A stretch of 64,000 nt of DNA, from contig CM047427.1 of NCBI GenBank assembly GCA_026168455.1, positions 13,669,505-13,733,504 of the forward strand, given 5' to 3'. The DNA is from Theocolax elegans. Its lineage: Eukaryota; Arthropoda; Insecta; Hymenoptera; Cerocephalidae. Below, piece after piece: positions 61,501-64,000 of the stretch (positions are counted from its first letter, which is position 1; every line of letters begins with the position of its first letter). The notes under the pieces are model-generated. The model was given only the letters and a program-made list of their open reading frames with translations, was not told the origin of the DNA and searched no databases. The position numbers and the translations under genes were made by a program.

Positions 61501-64000
61501 TCCTATCCTCTTTGTTTATGCACACTCGCGTATATATAGGTATATATATGTATATATGTTTGGCTCTGGGTGAGTCCTCAATCACGGCCGTTAATCGCGT
61601 TAAGCCATTGTTTTCTCATTTCCTTTCTGCGTAGCCCTTTACGCTTGAGATTCCTTTTTTTCCTTCGGTTTATTACGCCTGGCTAATCGACGTCTCGCCC
61701 TCGGGGCTTTTTCATACGATTTTTCGCATCTAAGCTTTTATGTGCGTCCCACGTGTGAGAGTAATAGGGAGATACCGTCCGTTATATTTACACACTGGTG
61801 ATTCCTTTTTTTTCTCCTTATTCTTCCTTCGTTCCTTTATTTTTTCTTTATAAAACTTGTGTCTCTTATTATAATAACTTCGAACATGATACATTTAAGT
61901 TGGTTAGTATTACTTGTAGAATTGAAACTTTGTAACAATTTGCAAATTATATGTGATTATTATGTTTATTTGAATAATCATTTTTAATTATTATCCTTGT
62001 TGATTGATAGATAAGATATATTATACGTATATAGAATACAAATTTGTTTACTTTCTGTTTTGCTAAAATTGCCGTCAGTTCATACGTAAAGATACGCGAC
62101 ATCGATTTTTAAGTATTAATTTTTTCAATTTAATTTATTTCTACCAGGATAATAATTGTTGGAATCGAGTAATTTTTTGACGTGTACATTAAACGCACGA
62201 AGAAATAAATTCGTTCGTTAATCGTATTGTTACAAAAAATATGGGTCAATTTTAAACCGGTTTTCAATAATTCTACTGCGTACATCCTGAAGGTATGGAA
62301 TGCCTTGAAAATATTTTCATGGTGACTAAAAATATCTTGTTATTAATTATTCCACTTTTTTTGCATATTACGAAGAAACTGTTTGTAGCTTTGTTCACTA
62401 AAAATATTACAATCGATGTTCTATATTGGTGCCAGTGTAATATTACGCAATAACAACGTTAATGAAATGAAAATATATATTTAGCCAAAGAAATATTTAA
62501 AATAAGAAAGTACATTTTATTTCCTGATAATATGGAGATTTTTCTTCGACAAAAATCAACTTACGAAATCATACTATTTATAAGAAAAATGTTAAATTTT
62601 ATGTCAATTAATCGTTAATAAAATACTTACATATTTATATCATGCTCTTGCGATAAATTTCAGGTTGCTGATCAATGTATCAAGTTTATACCGTGGTTTC
62701 ATGGTAAATTTTATAAGAAAATTCTCTCCGATTGAATGCACGATGCGAATATTTAAAAATAAATATCAACCATTAAACAAATTAAAAAACATAAAAGTGA
62801 TAGAAAATATTAAATTTTGATTCTCACATATAGTTCTAGACATTTTCGACAAAGTTACCAACGACTCCCCAACACACATAATTACTCTCTTCGATCCTCC
62901 TAAAAAAAAGTTCTATCGAAAAGCTATTTCGTTCTCACGCAGTGGCAGCCACGTATATAAAAGTACGTTCGAAACACTCACATACGGACGCAGCGGGGTA
63001 AGCAAAAAGCCTATAAAATCAAAATCGCCTAGCCACTTCACAGTGCACTCGAGCCCACCTCGAGTACAGGTATATATACACACACAAGTATACAGATATT
63101 CCCTCATATGAAAAATCGACCGCGGAAGGAACAAATCGGCGTTGAAAGTGACGCTTTATTCTCGCATGAATATATCGCTAGGCAGCTGCATTTTTTTTCC
63201 TCATTGATTATAGATGGGCCCAGACCCTTTTGTATCATCGAGGCGTGAACGTATAGCGTAGAAAATTTTTTTTTCCATGGTGTGTTAAGAATCTTCTTTT
63301 TGTTTGACGGATCCTTCTAAGATTTTGGAAACGATGTTCAAGGTATATATATATGTATGCACACCTTTGTTAGGTGGTACACGCCGCGTGTTTGCACTTC
63401 AATTACTATCCGTGTTTGATCATGCTGATCACAAGGGTTTAATGAACAGGCGTGGCTCTTTTAAATATTTGTAATGAATTACTTTTCCTCTTTAGTACCC
63501 GAACCCTTTCACATGAAATTTGATACAAAGCTTTTCATTTTTAGTCAACGATGATACGTTTATCAATTTAATAATGTATTGCGTCATTACATTTCATTAT
63601 ACGCAATTGGCATTTAATTAAGGTGCATAAAGAAAATTAGAATTGCATATATTGTAATGTTAGTTTCAATTACCCTATAGGAAAAGAGAATATTTCTGTT
63701 AAATAAATATAAATTATTTGACAGAATGTATTTTATATATTAGTTACAAATTTTGTCTCTTTTACATTATGGAAGTCTATGAGACTGTAAAATTTAAATA
63801 ATAGATAAATAAAACTATTATTTCCATTAATAAATTCCTTCTATAAGCTTCTTAACCATATTTACACAATACCCGACCGTAATTTTAAATTCCACAAATA
63901 CTACGAATTTAGGTGCAATAAGTTAAAATTGTTGAAGAAGGTTATACAAAATTATTTACTTTTTATGGCAAAGAAAATAACGTGAATAAACAACGACGTT
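58539..64000. other. Non-coding DNA with GC-richer islands
   Basis: Islands at about 58,900-59,300 (with a TATAAAA at about 59,129 but no initiator at the expected place), 61,340-61,780 and 62,930-63,260. A short run of AAAATTATCT-type repeats lies near 60,095-60,135. No exon or RNA gene recognised; all open frames are below 90 codons and unsupported. Confidence 0.5.
63012..63042 (+). promoter_or_regulatory. Candidate TATA + initiator core promoter
   Basis: TATAAAA at 63,012-63,018 and CTTCACA with its A at 63,040 give a TATA position of about -28. A second, stronger-looking TATATAAAAG lies just upstream at 62,954-62,963 but lacks a well-placed initiator. The surrounding DNA is CpG-containing. 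No downstream coding exon is visible, so this remains a weak call. Confidence 0.2.

Overview
The window reads as a gene-poor stretch of an insect nuclear genome. The evidence is strongly AT-rich DNA with many TA, GA/CT and GTAT microsatellites, short GC-richer islands rich in CpG, a 64-bp GT-AG intron, TA-flanked miniature transposons and a tRNA-like SINE fragment. Hymenoptera is a plausible guess from the high CpG content and these repeats, but nothing in the window proves the order. No bacterial operon, CRISPR array, rRNA or complete tRNA was seen. Almost all long open frames are chance frames or frames running through GC-rich or simple-repeat islands.

Layout. From 1 to about 31,100 there is non-coding, AT-rich DNA with GC-richer islands (possible enhancers or promoters), microsatellites, one TA-flanked MITE (18,410-18,630) and two larger inverted-repeat elements (about 22,751-22,958 and 27,497-27,740). 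From 31,138 to 33,257 lies the only convincing gene-like locus. It has a duplicated upstream block, then a two-exon reading frame on the + strand with a 64-bp intron and about six frameshifts, so it is a pseudogene or an indel-damaged gene. The protein family is not recognised.

The most interesting part is 32,889-50,534, which holds two separate inverted duplications of non-transposon-like DNA. (1) A 1,719-bp inverted repeat (32,889-34,607 against 34,981-36,699, 373-bp spacer) has nearly identical arms. It contains the last 123 codons of the pseudogene plus its downstream DNA, so read-through from the gene would give a transcript folding into long double-stranded RNA: an hpRNA-like architecture. 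(2) A 4.2-4.3 kb non-coding unit is present three times as forward-reverse-forward (37,701-41,986; 41,985-46,187; 46,213-50,534). Its two junctions carry the marks of fold-back and template switching: short microhomology, an asymmetric turn, a 17-bp templated piece and 15 unexplained bases. Copies 1 and 3 share states at many sites where the central copy differs.

From 50,535 to the end the sequence returns to AT-rich gene desert, with GC-richer islands, one excellent TA-flanked MITE (58,287-58,536) related to the one at 18.4 kb, one weaker candidate (52,057-52,311) and a SINE fragment near 56.9 kb. No gene network can be described. The window is best read as an intergenic or intronic region that recently suffered inverted amplification next to a decayed gene. 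Assembly error must be excluded before biological interpretation.
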